Source: Telluribacter humicola
GTDB taxonomy: Bacteria > Bacteroidota > Bacteroidia > Cytophagales > Spirosomataceae
Direction of reading: 5' to 3'
DNA length: 64,000 bases
Assembly (NCBI RefSeq): GCF_017355935.1
Contig: NZ_JAFIQT010000003.1
Span: 601,480-665,479, forward strand
The notes under the pieces were generated by a model. It saw only the letters and a program-made list of their open reading frames with translations, did not search any database and was not told where the DNA came from. Each line of letters opens with the position of its first letter. Positions within the stretch are counted from its first letter, which is position 1. The position numbers and the translations under genes are program-made. Positions 1 through 7,903 of this stretch are shown here, one piece after another.

Positions 1-42
1 CTTTGTATTCTAAATCAGCCCTATTCTTCCCTATCACTACTA

Positions 43-1374
43 TTAGCAGCATCCACTATTGGGCGTGCAGCAGGAGTTCTGAAGATCTGACAACCGCACC
101 CTTGGCTTCTCGAGCCGACTGTGCATGGTTACGGCTGTACTAGGGCATAGACCGCTAAACTGCTGCGTACTCCGGATAGCCGCCGGTATGGCCTCGCGAT
201 CCACCCGAGCGTAGCCCTGCTTCTCAAAGTACCTGTCGGCCGTGGTCGTGATCAGGTACACGTCCTTGATGCCGTTGAGCTTTGCCTGCTTGAGCAGGTC
301 GTTGGTGAGGCGACGGGCTATGTGGTAGTTTCGGTAGTCTTTATGTACTACCACCGAGCGTAGCAGGGCATCCGTACCGTATACTTCCAGACCGGCTACC
401 CCTACCAGGGCACCGTTAGCACGAGCCAGCAGGAAGTGAGGCAGCTCAGGATTTAGGTCGTCGGTAGGCAGATTCTCCGCCTGCAGCAGATTCACTACTT
501 CCTGAAAGTCTCCGGCTGTGGCCGTTCCGATTTCCAGCTCTACCTCCGCCGATAGACTAGGCTTCTCGGCGTATACCGTGATGCTCTCGATACCCGTGCT
601 ACCGGTCCGGAAAGCGGCTATCTCTTCCGCGGAAAGGTACTTCTGCAGAATATCGTCCGGCAGGTAAATAGGCTTTTGCTTTTGTAGGGTGATATTCTCA
701 AAGCCGGCTTCCTCAATAAGCCGCAGGTACTCCTCCTTAGCGATGGCTCCGGATACGCAGCCCGCGTACATCTCAGCCGCCTCCCGCAGGTGCTCCGGTA
801 GCTCGCCCAGCAGTACGATATCCGATATGCTGAAATGGCCGCCTGGCTTGAGCACCCGGAATATCTCGGCAAAGACATTCTGCTTGTTAGGTACCAGGTT
901 CAGGACGCAGTTGCTTACGACAACATCGGCTACGTTGTCATTAACGGGCATGGCCTCAATGTCGCCCTGACGGAACTCCACATTATGGAAGCCCAGCTTT
1001 TCGGCATTGGTACGAGCCCGCTGGATCATCTCTTCCGTAAAATCGATACCGATTACCTTGCCCTCCGCACCGGTTTCGTAGCGCGCTACAAAGCAGTCAT
1101 TACCCGCTCCGGAACCCAGGTCTATCACCACGTCACCTTTCTGGATCTGAGCAAACTGGGTGGGCAGGCCGCAGCCTAATCCCAAGTCGGCTTCGGCCAC
1201 GTAACCGTCGGACTGGGTGTAGTCGTCGGCCATAATCTTGTATACTTCCTGGGAGATAGGACCGGCGCCGCAGCAGGAAGCGGCATTCAGGGAAGGATCC
1301 TGCTCGGCAATCTGGGCGTACTTCTGACGCACGATTTCTTTCAGGGCCTGGTCGTTGTTGTTCAAGTTGTTCAT
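43..1374 (-). CDS. arsM: Arsenite S-adenosylmethionine methyltransferase fused to a GNAT (ArsN2-like) domain
   Basis: Cytoplasmic enzyme predicted to methylate As(III) with SAM. Residues 1-245 are ArsM: SAM motif DLGSGAGND at 85-93 and the three arsenic-binding cysteines expected of the family at C68 (GLGCG), C156 (SNCV) and C206 (AGC), plus a CC pair at 34-35. Residues about 280-420 form a GNAT acetyltransferase domain resembling ArsN2, usually a separate gene in ars clusters. The CoA-binding motif reads RNYHIA (348-353), with His where the family has Gly. The C-terminus is cysteine-rich (CC at 435-436 and at 442-443). It lies 101 nt downstream of arsR on the same strand, with its own operator-like palindrome in the gap. 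ArsM assignment is firm; the acetyltransferase substrate is inferred. Confidence 0.9.
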   Translation of the reverse strand: MNNLNNNDQALKEIVRQKYAQIAEQDPSLNAASCCGAGPISQEVYKIMADDYTQSDGYVAEADLGLGCGLPTQFAQIQKGDVVIDLGSGAGNDCFVARYETGAEGKVIGIDFTEEMIQRARTNAEKLGFHNVEFRQGDIEAMPVNDNVADVVVSNCVLNLVPNKQNVFAEIFRVLKPGGHFSISDIVLLGELPEHLREAAEMYAGCVSGAIAKEEYLRLIEEAGFENITLQKQKPIYLPDDILQKYLSAEEIAAFRTGSTGIESITVYAEKPSLSAEVELEIGTATAGDFQEVVNLLQAENLPTDDLNPELPHFLLARANGALVGVAGLEVYGTDALLRSVVVHKDYRNYHIARRLTNDLLKQAKLNGIKDVYLITTTADRYFEKQGYARVDREAIPAAIRSTQQFSGLCPSTAVTMHSRLEKPRVRLSDLQNSCCTPNSGCC

Positions 1375-1389
1375 GGCTAATAGATGTTT

Positions 1390-1438
1390 GTTAGTTGTCA
1401 GAATTTAGTTATTAGGTTTTAGGTATTAGCTTATTGCT
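1390..1438. repeat. Heptad-periodic degenerate repeat (TTAG type), locus 1
   Basis: Seven consecutive 7-nt units of the form nTTAGnT can be laid end to end: gTTAGTT, gTCAGAA, tTTAGTT, aTTAGGT, tTTAGGT, aTTAGCT, tATTGCT. Related arrays occur near 20.6, 48.35 and 54.65 kb, always between genes. This one forms the 5' leader region of arsM. Confidence 0.6.
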
Positions 1439-1441
1439 TCT

Positions 1442-1457
1442 ATTGTAATATTACGAT
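1442..1457. promoter_or_regulatory. ArsR operator-like palindrome upstream of arsM
   Basis: ATTGTAATATTACGAT is an inverted repeat with 7 of 8 pairs matching. It shares the 12-bp core AATATTACGATG with the site upstream of arsR (1853-1868). Consensus of the two is ATCGTAATATTACGAT. Binding by the ArsR encoded next door is inferred from position and duplication. Confidence 0.7.
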
Positions 1458-1475
1458 GATTATGGGTAAAATTTT

Positions 1476-1802
1476 TTAGCAGCAACCGGCTGCTATATAC
1501 TTGTCAAATACTTTACCAAATGCCTGTCTCGCCTCTTCCCACACATCATCATTGATGCAGTAGCATACCCGCGGAGGATTGATGTCGCCCTTGATGATCC
1601 CGATGCGCTTCAGCTCTTTGAGGTGTTGCGACACCGTCGCCTGCGAGAGGGGTAGCACATCCACCAGATCCCCACAGATGCAGGCTTTCTTCTCCGCCAG
1701 CAACCGCAGGATCGCCACCCGGGCCGGATGCGCAAAAGCCTTGGCCAGCTCAGCTATCCGGTTGTCTTCGGCGGTGAATTCTTCGGTCTTAGTCGCTCCC
1801 AT
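1476..1802 (-). CDS. arsR: ArsR/SmtB-family arsenic-responsive repressor
   Basis: Cytoplasmic winged-helix repressor of 108 residues, the usual family length. The wHTH spans about 20-85, with recognition helix LSQATVSQHLKEL near 52-64. Candidate metalloid thiolates are C41 and C43 (ACICGDL, the position of the classical ELCVCDL box), C80 and C82 (RVCYC) and a terminal CC at 107-108. It is preceded by a well-formed promoter whose -33 element lies inside an operator-like palindrome, so autorepression relieved by As(III) is expected. The next gene downstream is arsM. As(III) specificity rather than another thiophilic ion is inferred from that neighbour. Confidence 0.9.
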   Translation of the reverse strand: MGATKTEEFTAEDNRIAELAKAFAHPARVAILRLLAEKKACICGDLVDVLPLSQATVSQHLKELKRIGIIKGDINPPRVCYCINDDVWEEARQAFGKVFDKYIAAGCC

Positions 1803-1829
1803 TTATGTACGCTTATTCAATTAATGATC

Positions 1830-1859
1830 CAAAGGTAAGCCCTTTTTTATTAATCGCAA
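1830..1859 (-). promoter_or_regulatory. arsR promoter (Bacteroidota -33/-7 type)
   Basis: On the minus strand TTG (1857-1859) is followed after 19 nt by TACCTTTG (1830-1837), an exact match to TAnnTTTG with correct spacing. The start codon of arsR lies 27 nt beyond the -7 box. Confidence 0.8.
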
Positions 1860-1868
1860 TATTACGAT
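1853..1868. promoter_or_regulatory. ArsR operator-like palindrome upstream of arsR
   Basis: ATCGCAATATTACGAT has 7 of 8 pairs matching and overlaps the -33 TTG of the arsR promoter, so a bound repressor would block RNA polymerase. It is the near twin of the palindrome at 1442-1457. Confidence 0.75.
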
Positions 1869-1962
1869 GGATATTTTTTTTCAAATATCCATAAAAAATA
1901 AAGCGGCACCAGGTGATCCCAGTGCCGCTTTCCAACTTAAATAAATAAAACAGAAGCTAAAC

Positions 1963-4900
1963 CTACTTCACCTCTTCCAGTCCCAGCTCTTCCTCCATGT
2001 ACTCCTCCCACTCTCCGGGGGTAGACGGAATAGCCGAACCGGGTATTACCGACCTGCGTGAGGGGCGCTTTTCGGGAGCTTTGATGTTCAGTGTCTTCTC
2101 AGTTTTGGCGCCGGAAGGCGACGTGATAACTACTTTGTAAGTACCGGGGCGCACGTACAGGTTCTTGTCTTCAGCAGCTTCCAGCTTTACCTCCTTATCT
2201 TGCCCTGAGCCTGACGAAGTAGCCTGCCTTGAGCTTGTCGAAGGGTTCTTTTTTGTTTCATTCAGGTACTGCTCGTAGGTGGCTTTGGCACTTTCGTCTA
2301 CGGTGAGGTTCCAGGTGGCGTAGTTGAGGCCCGCTTCACTGTCGTCGGTGAGGGTTCGCAGGGTAAGGCCTTTGTCCGTCTGGATACTGATGGTACTCTT
2401 TCCGGCTGACTTCACGTAGTAGGGTATCTGGTACTGCTGAGGCTTGGTCTCCTCATACCGGCTCACTCTACCCCAGCGCTCGCTCTGCGTCACAGGTTCC
2501 AGTGCGAAGGCGTATACATCTTTCTGGCGGAGTGTATCGGCTAGCTGCTGTACCAGGCTCACGTCGGCTACGTAGATCGAGCGTCCGTGGGTACCTACTA
2601 CCAGCTCCTTGTCGCGTGGGTGAACCAGCAGGTCATGTACGGCTACGGCAGGCAGGCCACTGCCCATACGCATAAACGAAGTACCTTTATCTAACGAAAT
2701 ATAGACGCCGTGGTCGGTACCTACGTACAGGATGTTGGCATTGGCGGGATCTTCCTTTACCACGTTGACAGGCTCGGCGGGCAGGTCAGTACCAATAGCC
2801 TTCCAGGTCTGGCCGTAGTCGGGCGAGGTGTACAGGTACGACTTGAAGTTGTCGCTGCGGTAGCCATTCAGCGATACGTAGACGGTACCTTCGTCGTGGG
2901 CGGAGGCTGCTACGCGGCTTACCCACAGGTTTTGGGGCAGGGCATCAGAGATTTTGGTCCAGGTGTAGCCACCGTCTTTAGATACATGTACCAGTCCATC
3001 GTCGCTACCGGTGTACAACAGGCCAAAGCGCTTCGGCGACTCATCAATGATGGTAAGCGTACCGTAGGGAACGTCACCTTCCTTACCGCCTCTGGTGAGG
3101 TCGCCGGAGAGGGTCATGAACGTTTCGCCCTTATCCATACTCCGGTGAAACTTGTTGGAGCCAAAGTAGACGATATCCTGATTGTGCCGCGACAGGTGAA
3201 TCGGTGCCTGCCAGTTAAAGCGAAGCTTGGGGTCGCCGATTTCGCGGGGCATCACCAGCCGCTTCATGTTGCCGTACCCGCTGCGGTTTTTGTCCTGGCG
3301 GAAGTAGTTACCAAACTGAAAGCCGGTATAGACGGTGCTGTTGTCGCGCCAGTCTACCTGTACCTGCATTCCGTCACCGCCCATAATAGACTTCCACTCC
3401 GGCATCGGTCCTTCTTCGCGGGGCTTGGAGGTACCATACCACACGCCATTATCCTGCAAGCCACCGTACACGTTGTAGGGCTTCTCCATATCTACCCCAA
3501 TGGCGTAAAACTGCCCCACGGGAATCGGATTGAGGTGTGACCAGTGCTTGCCGCCGTCGTAGGTCAGGTTGAGCCCACCATCGTTCCCGTCCAGCATGTG
3601 GTTAGGGTTGTTGGGGTTGATCCAGAGCGCGTGGTGATCGGCGTGTACATTTTCCCGGTCCAGACTCTTCCAGCTCTTGCCTCCATCTTCCGATAGCAGA
3701 ATAGGTACCCCGAATGTAACAACCCGATTCGGATCATTCGGAGCTACGAATATCTGCCCAAAGTAGTAGCCAAAGGTATAGACCATGTCCAGGGGCTCGT
3801 CGTGGGTCTTTTTCCAGGTCTTGCCGCCATCATCAGAGCGGTATACTTCGGCCCCTTTGATAGGAGCTGATATAAGCTCATCATTGGCACCAGCCACAAA
3901 GTCGTAAAGGTCTTTAACTTTCAGCTTACCGCTGCCTATGTCAGTCTTAAGCTGCTTGGCGGAGTTCTTTTCGGGGAATCCGCTCTTGTCCAGAAACTCG
4001 TTGATGATCAGGTCGGGTAGCTTCATAAACTGCTCCACGGTCATATCCCGAAGCTGCTTAGTGGTCAGCCCTTCCTCCTCTTTCTTAGTCTCGGTTTGGC
4101 GACGATCCTGATTATCCACAAAAGCGTACATGATATTGGGGTCACGCGGGTAAATATCCAACCCGATACGTCCTACGCCTTCACCCTGCGGGAAGCCGCT
4201 GGCGGGGGTACTCATGAGCTGCCAGGTACTTCCTCCGTCGGTAGACTGGTAGATGCCCGAAGTCTTGCCGCCTTCCACGAAGTTCCAGGCGCTGCGCTCC
4301 TTGTGCCACATGGAGGCATAGAGTAGATTAGGATTGGTAGGATGAACGTCCAGATCAATGGCTCCTGTCAGGTTATCTACGAACAGCGTCCTGGTCCAGG
4401 TGCGTCCGCCATCGGTGGTCTTGTAGACGCCGCGCTCACTGTTGGAGCTGTATAAATGGCCTGCTGCTGCTACCCAAGCTATATTTGGGTCGGTAGGGTG
4501 CAGAATAACTTTCCCGATGTGGTGTGTTTCTTCCAACCCTAGATGCTGCCATGTTTTGCCACCATCCGTAGATTTATAGACACCATCACCCGCATACGAA
4601 GAGCGGCTCGAGTTGTTCTCTCCGGTACCTATCCAGATGGTCTGTCCGTTGGTCTTCCAGTCTACAGCTATATCCCCAATGGTCATAGTAGATTGCTGGT
4701 CAAATAGCGGGGTGAAGCTCATACCATTGTTCTCAGTCTTCCATAGTCCGCCTGAGGCATAGGCTACATAGAAGTGAGTAGGATTGGTCTCGTTCACGTC
4801 CAGGTCTACAACCCGCCCACTCATGTTGGTGGGTCCGATGGATCTGAACTTCACATTACTTACCAGGGACGCCGCATCCAACTTTTTACGCTGCTCATAC

Positions 4901-5040
4901 CCGGCCATTCGATCTGCTGCCGTAGTCGAACCCAGGCTTGACACCGGCGGTACAGCATCCTTTCTCTTCTTTTTCTGGGCACTTACACCCATTGATACAC
5001 CTACCGACAGAGCCAGTGTATACAGTAATATTTTTCTCAT
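1963..5040 (-). CDS. Exported BNR/VPS10-type beta-propeller repeat protein
   Basis: Large secreted or periplasmic protein (1025 residues) with a signal peptide (about 1-21, ending VSA/Q). At least eight Asp-box (BNR) motifs of the form S/TxDGGxTW are visible (STDGGKTW, TTDGGRTW, STDGGSTW, SEDGGKSW, SKDGGYTW and others), typical of sortilin/VPS10-like propellers common in Bacteroidota. No catalytic signature is recognised, and the family name 'glycosyl hydrolase' often attached to such proteins is not supported by visible residues. Around residues 932-947 a Ser/Thr-rich stretch is encoded by a REP-like DNA element. A TACTTTTG -7 box lies 45 nt upstream. Substrate unknown. Confidence 0.8.
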   Translation of the reverse strand: MRKILLYTLALSVGVSMGVSAQKKKRKDAVPPVSSLGSTTAADRMAGYEQRKKLDAASLVSNVKFRSIGPTNMSGRVVDLDVNETNPTHFYVAYASGGLWKTENNGMSFTPLFDQQSTMTIGDIAVDWKTNGQTIWIGTGENNSSRSSYAGDGVYKSTDGGKTWQHLGLEETHHIGKVILHPTDPNIAWVAAAGHLYSSNSERGVYKTTDGGRTWTRTLFVDNLTGAIDLDVHPTNPNLLYASMWHKERSAWNFVEGGKTSGIYQSTDGGSTWQLMSTPASGFPQGEGVGRIGLDIYPRDPNIMYAFVDNQDRRQTETKKEEEGLTTKQLRDMTVEQFMKLPDLIINEFLDKSGFPEKNSAKQLKTDIGSGKLKVKDLYDFVAGANDELISAPIKGAEVYRSDDGGKTWKKTHDEPLDMVYTFGYYFGQIFVAPNDPNRVVTFGVPILLSEDGGKSWKSLDRENVHADHHALWINPNNPNHMLDGNDGGLNLTYDGGKHWSHLNPIPVGQFYAIGVDMEKPYNVYGGLQDNGVWYGTSKPREEGPMPEWKSIMGGDGMQVQVDWRDNSTVYTGFQFGNYFRQDKNRSGYGNMKRLVMPREIGDPKLRFNWQAPIHLSRHNQDIVYFGSNKFHRSMDKGETFMTLSGDLTRGGKEGDVPYGTLTIIDESPKRFGLLYTGSDDGLVHVSKDGGYTWTKISDALPQNLWVSRVAASAHDEGTVYVSLNGYRSDNFKSYLYTSPDYGQTWKAIGTDLPAEPVNVVKEDPANANILYVGTDHGVYISLDKGTSFMRMGSGLPAVAVHDLLVHPRDKELVVGTHGRSIYVADVSLVQQLADTLRQKDVYAFALEPVTQSERWGRVSRYEETKPQQYQIPYYVKSAGKSTISIQTDKGLTLRTLTDDSEAGLNYATWNLTVDESAKATYEQYLNETKKNPSTSSRQATSSGSGQDKEVKLEAAEDKNLYVRPGTYKVVITSPSGAKTEKTLNIKAPEKRPSRRSVIPGSAIPSTPGEWEEYMEEELGLEEVK
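2203..2246. repeat. REP-like tandem element inserted in frame in a coding sequence
   Basis: Two adjacent imperfect copies of a 17-nt motif, CCCTGAGCCTGACGAAG (2203-2219) and CCTTGAGCTTGTCGAAG (2227-2243), lie inside the BNR gene. I recognise CTTGAGCTTGTCGAAGGG as a sequence type dispersed in many bacterial genomes. Both copies stay in frame and encode a low-complexity Ser/Gly/Thr linker. Confidence 0.6.
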
Positions 5041-5085
5041 CAGAGGATGATTAGCTTAGTTAATAGTCTGAAGAAGTTGTTCTGA

Positions 5086-5093
5086 CAAAAGTA
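5086..5093 (-). promoter_or_regulatory. Candidate -7 element for the BNR-repeat gene
   Basis: TACTTTTG on the minus strand matches TAnnTTTG, 45 nt upstream of the start codon. No convincing -33 TTG is seen at the right distance. Confidence 0.4.
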
Positions 5094-5328
5094 GAAAAGC
5101 AACGCTTATAAACAGGTGTCTGTTCCTGATTAATATATCCGCTTCATAACCTGGATCAGGGCTTTCTCAACCCTGCAAAATAGTATATAGAACTACTATA
5201 CGCAGCTTTTTTGGCACATGTTTTTTACCCCTAGGCATACTATCTCCTCCTCATTATTAACCATTTACCTACACAAGAGGTACTTTTTACTGACAACTAG
5301 ATCATTAGCCTTAAAAAACAACCCACTC

Positions 5329-7848
5329 ATGAAGCTCATGCATTGTATACTACTTCTAAGTGCCGCTCTGCTATCTGTAGGAACAGCTTACGCCCAGATT
5401 CCTGATGATGAGCAGTCACCCGCCCCCTCTCCGCAGACTACTACCACACAGTCGACAGCAGGAGAAATAACCGGTCGGCTACTGCACGAACAGGATGGAG
5501 AGCGGCAACCCGTTCCATTTGCCAGTGTGGCACTTTTCAAGACCAGCGATTCCTCAGCGGTAGCTGGTGCTATCACCGACGAAAAAGGATTTTTCACGAT
5601 AACCGGTATACCCGATGGTAATTTTTACATGCTTATCCAGTCACTAGGTTTTACAACGTTTCGCAGGGAGAATATATCTATCTCGCCGGGAGCGCCCAGT
5701 GTTCAGCTAGGAACTGTCATGCTGAAACAGAATGCCCGACAACTGGAGGAGGTAAATGTAACGGGCCAGAAAGCGCTGGTAGAGTACAATCTTGACCGGA
5801 AGGTAATCAACGTGGACCGGCTGCCAGCTACCCTCGGAGGTAGCGCACTGGATATTATGCAGAATGTACCTTCGGTAACGGTGGATATGGATGGTAACCT
5901 GAGCCTGCGGGGTAGTGAGAACGTCATTATTCTGGTCAATGGTAAGCCATCTGGCCTCACCGGGCTGGATCGCCAGGCTATTCTGGAACAGATACCAGCC
6001 AGCAGTATTGAGAGCATTGAGGTAATCACAAATCCCTCGTCCAAATACGACGCCGACGGAGCTGCCGGTATACTTAATATAATCCTGAAAAAAGAACAGT
6101 CAAGTGGCTTTAACGGAACTGCTCAACTCAACGTAGGTACCCGCGACAAGTACAATGCGTCAATCAACCTGAACAACCGGGTTAATGAAAAGCTGAATCT
6201 GTACACGAGCTATAACTTCCGGGATGTGCGTCGATTTAACTACCGGATTATGGATCGCGAAAACTTCCGTAACGAAGAGCTGCGGTATCTTGAGCAGCGC
6301 ACCGATGGAATCAGCCGGGATCTGAACAATAACTTGCGCTTTGGTTTTGACTGGGATGCTACTTCTAAGTTTGCCCTTACCGGCTCTATTATGTACCGTC
6401 CTGAGTACGACCGTGACCGTGATCAGACTATTTATAATAACTTTGACCTGAACCGCCAGTTGTCACAGCGCATTGTCCGGAGCAACGACGAGGAAGAACG
6501 CGAGGCGGGCTTTGACTATCAGTTGGGCATACGCAAGAAGTTCGCCAAGCCCAAACGACTGCTGAGTATGGATGCTACCCTGGCTACCTCCAATGGTACC
6601 GAAGTAGCCTTATTTAACCAAAGTACATTTGGTGCCAACGGCCTGCCTTCGGACCCAGCCTTGCAGCAGCGGAATACCCGCACCAACAACAACCGGATCG
6701 GCGTAATACAACTTGACTTCCTGGAACCGCTCAAAAACAACGGAAAGTTTGAAACCGGTCTTAAGTATACCAACCGCTACCTCGACGGAGATTTCCTGTT
6801 CGAGAATCGCATTGGAGATGTATTGATGTGGCAGATTGACGAGCGGCTCACAAACAACTTTATCTATGACGAACATACCAGTGCCGCTTACGCCAACTTT
6901 GGTACCGAAATGAAAAAGTGGAGCTACCAGGTCGGTCTTCGCTTAGAAAACACCCTCTTAAATACAGAGCAGCGTACAACGGGAGAAAGCGCGCAGCAGA
7001 ACTATACCTACTTGTTCCCCAGCGCTTTCCTGAACTATGATATCAGTAAGACTCAGAAGATGCAGGTCAACTATACGCGTCGTATCAACCGTCCCTGGGT
7101 ACGGGCCCTGAACCCGTTCGTTGACCTATCGGACCCGCTTAACATTAGCTATGGTAATCCTAATCTACGTCCGGAGCTGATTAATTCTTTTGAGTTGAGT
7201 CACCTGTGGTATGGCAAGAGTACCTCACTGACTACGTCGACCTTCTACCGGGCTAGTACCGATGATGTGACCCGCTATCGCCGCTTACGTGAAGATGGCG
7301 TAACTGAGCAGACGTTCCTGAACCTGGCCCGTTCCTACTCGTACGGTATCGAGCTGGTGGCGAATCAGGATATAGTGCGCTGGTGGAAAGCCAATGGTAA
7401 CTTCTCCTACTTTTTCCGGAGTATCATAGGCGGTGATCCTGACCTACCCAATGTACTTACCCAGACCAACCGTAGCTGGACCGCCCGTGTCAACAACAGC
7501 TTTACTTTTGCCAAAGGCTTTGACGGACAGCTTAGCGTCAACTATCGCTCACCATTCATCATCCCACAGGGGGAGATACTAGGATTCTTTAACGTAGACT
7601 TCGGCATGAAGAAAGATGTCATGAATGGCCGGGGTACTGTTAATCTACGGGTGAGTGATATATTTAATACCCTGAAGTTCCGCATCCGTACCTACGGTGA
7701 AGGCTTTGAGAGCTATATGCTGGGTAAGCGCGAAACGCGGATTGCCTTTATTGGGTTTACGTACCGCTTTGGGAAGCAGATTAAGCAACTCCAGCGCGAA
7801 CGCGAACAGCGTGGCGATGGCGGCGACGGAGATATGGAAGACTTCTAA
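5329..7848 (+). CDS. TonB-dependent receptor-like outer-membrane protein (carboxypeptidase-regulatory domain, plug, beta-barrel)
   Basis: Outer-membrane protein of 839 residues. I place the start at the ATG at 5329, which gives a normal signal peptide (MKLMHCILLLSAALL...AYAQ); the open frame extends to 5218 but would bury the signal sequence behind 37 residues. Order: Ig-like carboxypeptidase-regulatory domain (about 35-130), plug-like region (about 140-245, including SLRGSENVIILVNG and YDADGAAGILNIILKK), then a 22-strand-type barrel ending in an aromatic-rich strand and a charged tail. It resembles the Bacteroidota 'outer membrane protein beta-barrel' receptors that lack a SusD partner. No substrate gene is adjacent; a bidirectional terminator follows. 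Confidence 0.85.
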   Translation: MKLMHCILLLSAALLSVGTAYAQIPDDEQSPAPSPQTTTTQSTAGEITGRLLHEQDGERQPVPFASVALFKTSDSSAVAGAITDEKGFFTITGIPDGNFYMLIQSLGFTTFRRENISISPGAPSVQLGTVMLKQNARQLEEVNVTGQKALVEYNLDRKVINVDRLPATLGGSALDIMQNVPSVTVDMDGNLSLRGSENVIILVNGKPSGLTGLDRQAILEQIPASSIESIEVITNPSSKYDADGAAGILNIILKKEQSSGFNGTAQLNVGTRDKYNASINLNNRVNEKLNLYTSYNFRDVRRFNYRIMDRENFRNEELRYLEQRTDGISRDLNNNLRFGFDWDATSKFALTGSIMYRPEYDRDRDQTIYNNFDLNRQLSQRIVRSNDEEEREAGFDYQLGIRKKFAKPKRLLSMDATLATSNGTEVALFNQSTFGANGLPSDPALQQRNTRTNNNRIGVIQLDFLEPLKNNGKFETGLKYTNRYLDGDFLFENRIGDVLMWQIDERLTNNFIYDEHTSAAYANFGTEMKKWSYQVGLRLENTLLNTEQRTTGESAQQNYTYLFPSAFLNYDISKTQKMQVNYTRRINRPWVRALNPFVDLSDPLNISYGNPNLRPELINSFELSHLWYGKSTSLTTSTFYRASTDDVTRYRRLREDGVTEQTFLNLARSYSYGIELVANQDIVRWWKANGNFSYFFRSIIGGDPDLPNVLTQTNRSWTARVNNSFTFAKGFDGQLSVNYRSPFIIPQGEILGFFNVDFGMKKDVMNGRGTVNLRVSDIFNTLKFRIRTYGEGFESYMLGKRETRIAFIGFTYRFGKQIKQLQREREQRGDGGDGDMEDF

Positions 7849-7885
7849 AAGAAAAAGGAACGCTCGGGGCGTTCCTTTTTCTTTT
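7847..7885. terminator. Bidirectional rho-independent terminator
   Basis: A perfect 16-bp stem pairs 7847-7862 with 7870-7885, A-rich on one side and T-rich on the other, so it works for the receptor gene on plus and for the rsmF-like gene on minus. Confidence 0.9.
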
Positions 7886-7903
7886 ATATAGTAAGTAAAG
7901 TAA

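Noticed and set aside
2710..3540. 276-codon open frame opposite the BNR gene
   Set aside because: Antisense shadow of a strongly supported gene; no family likeness, no ribosome site.
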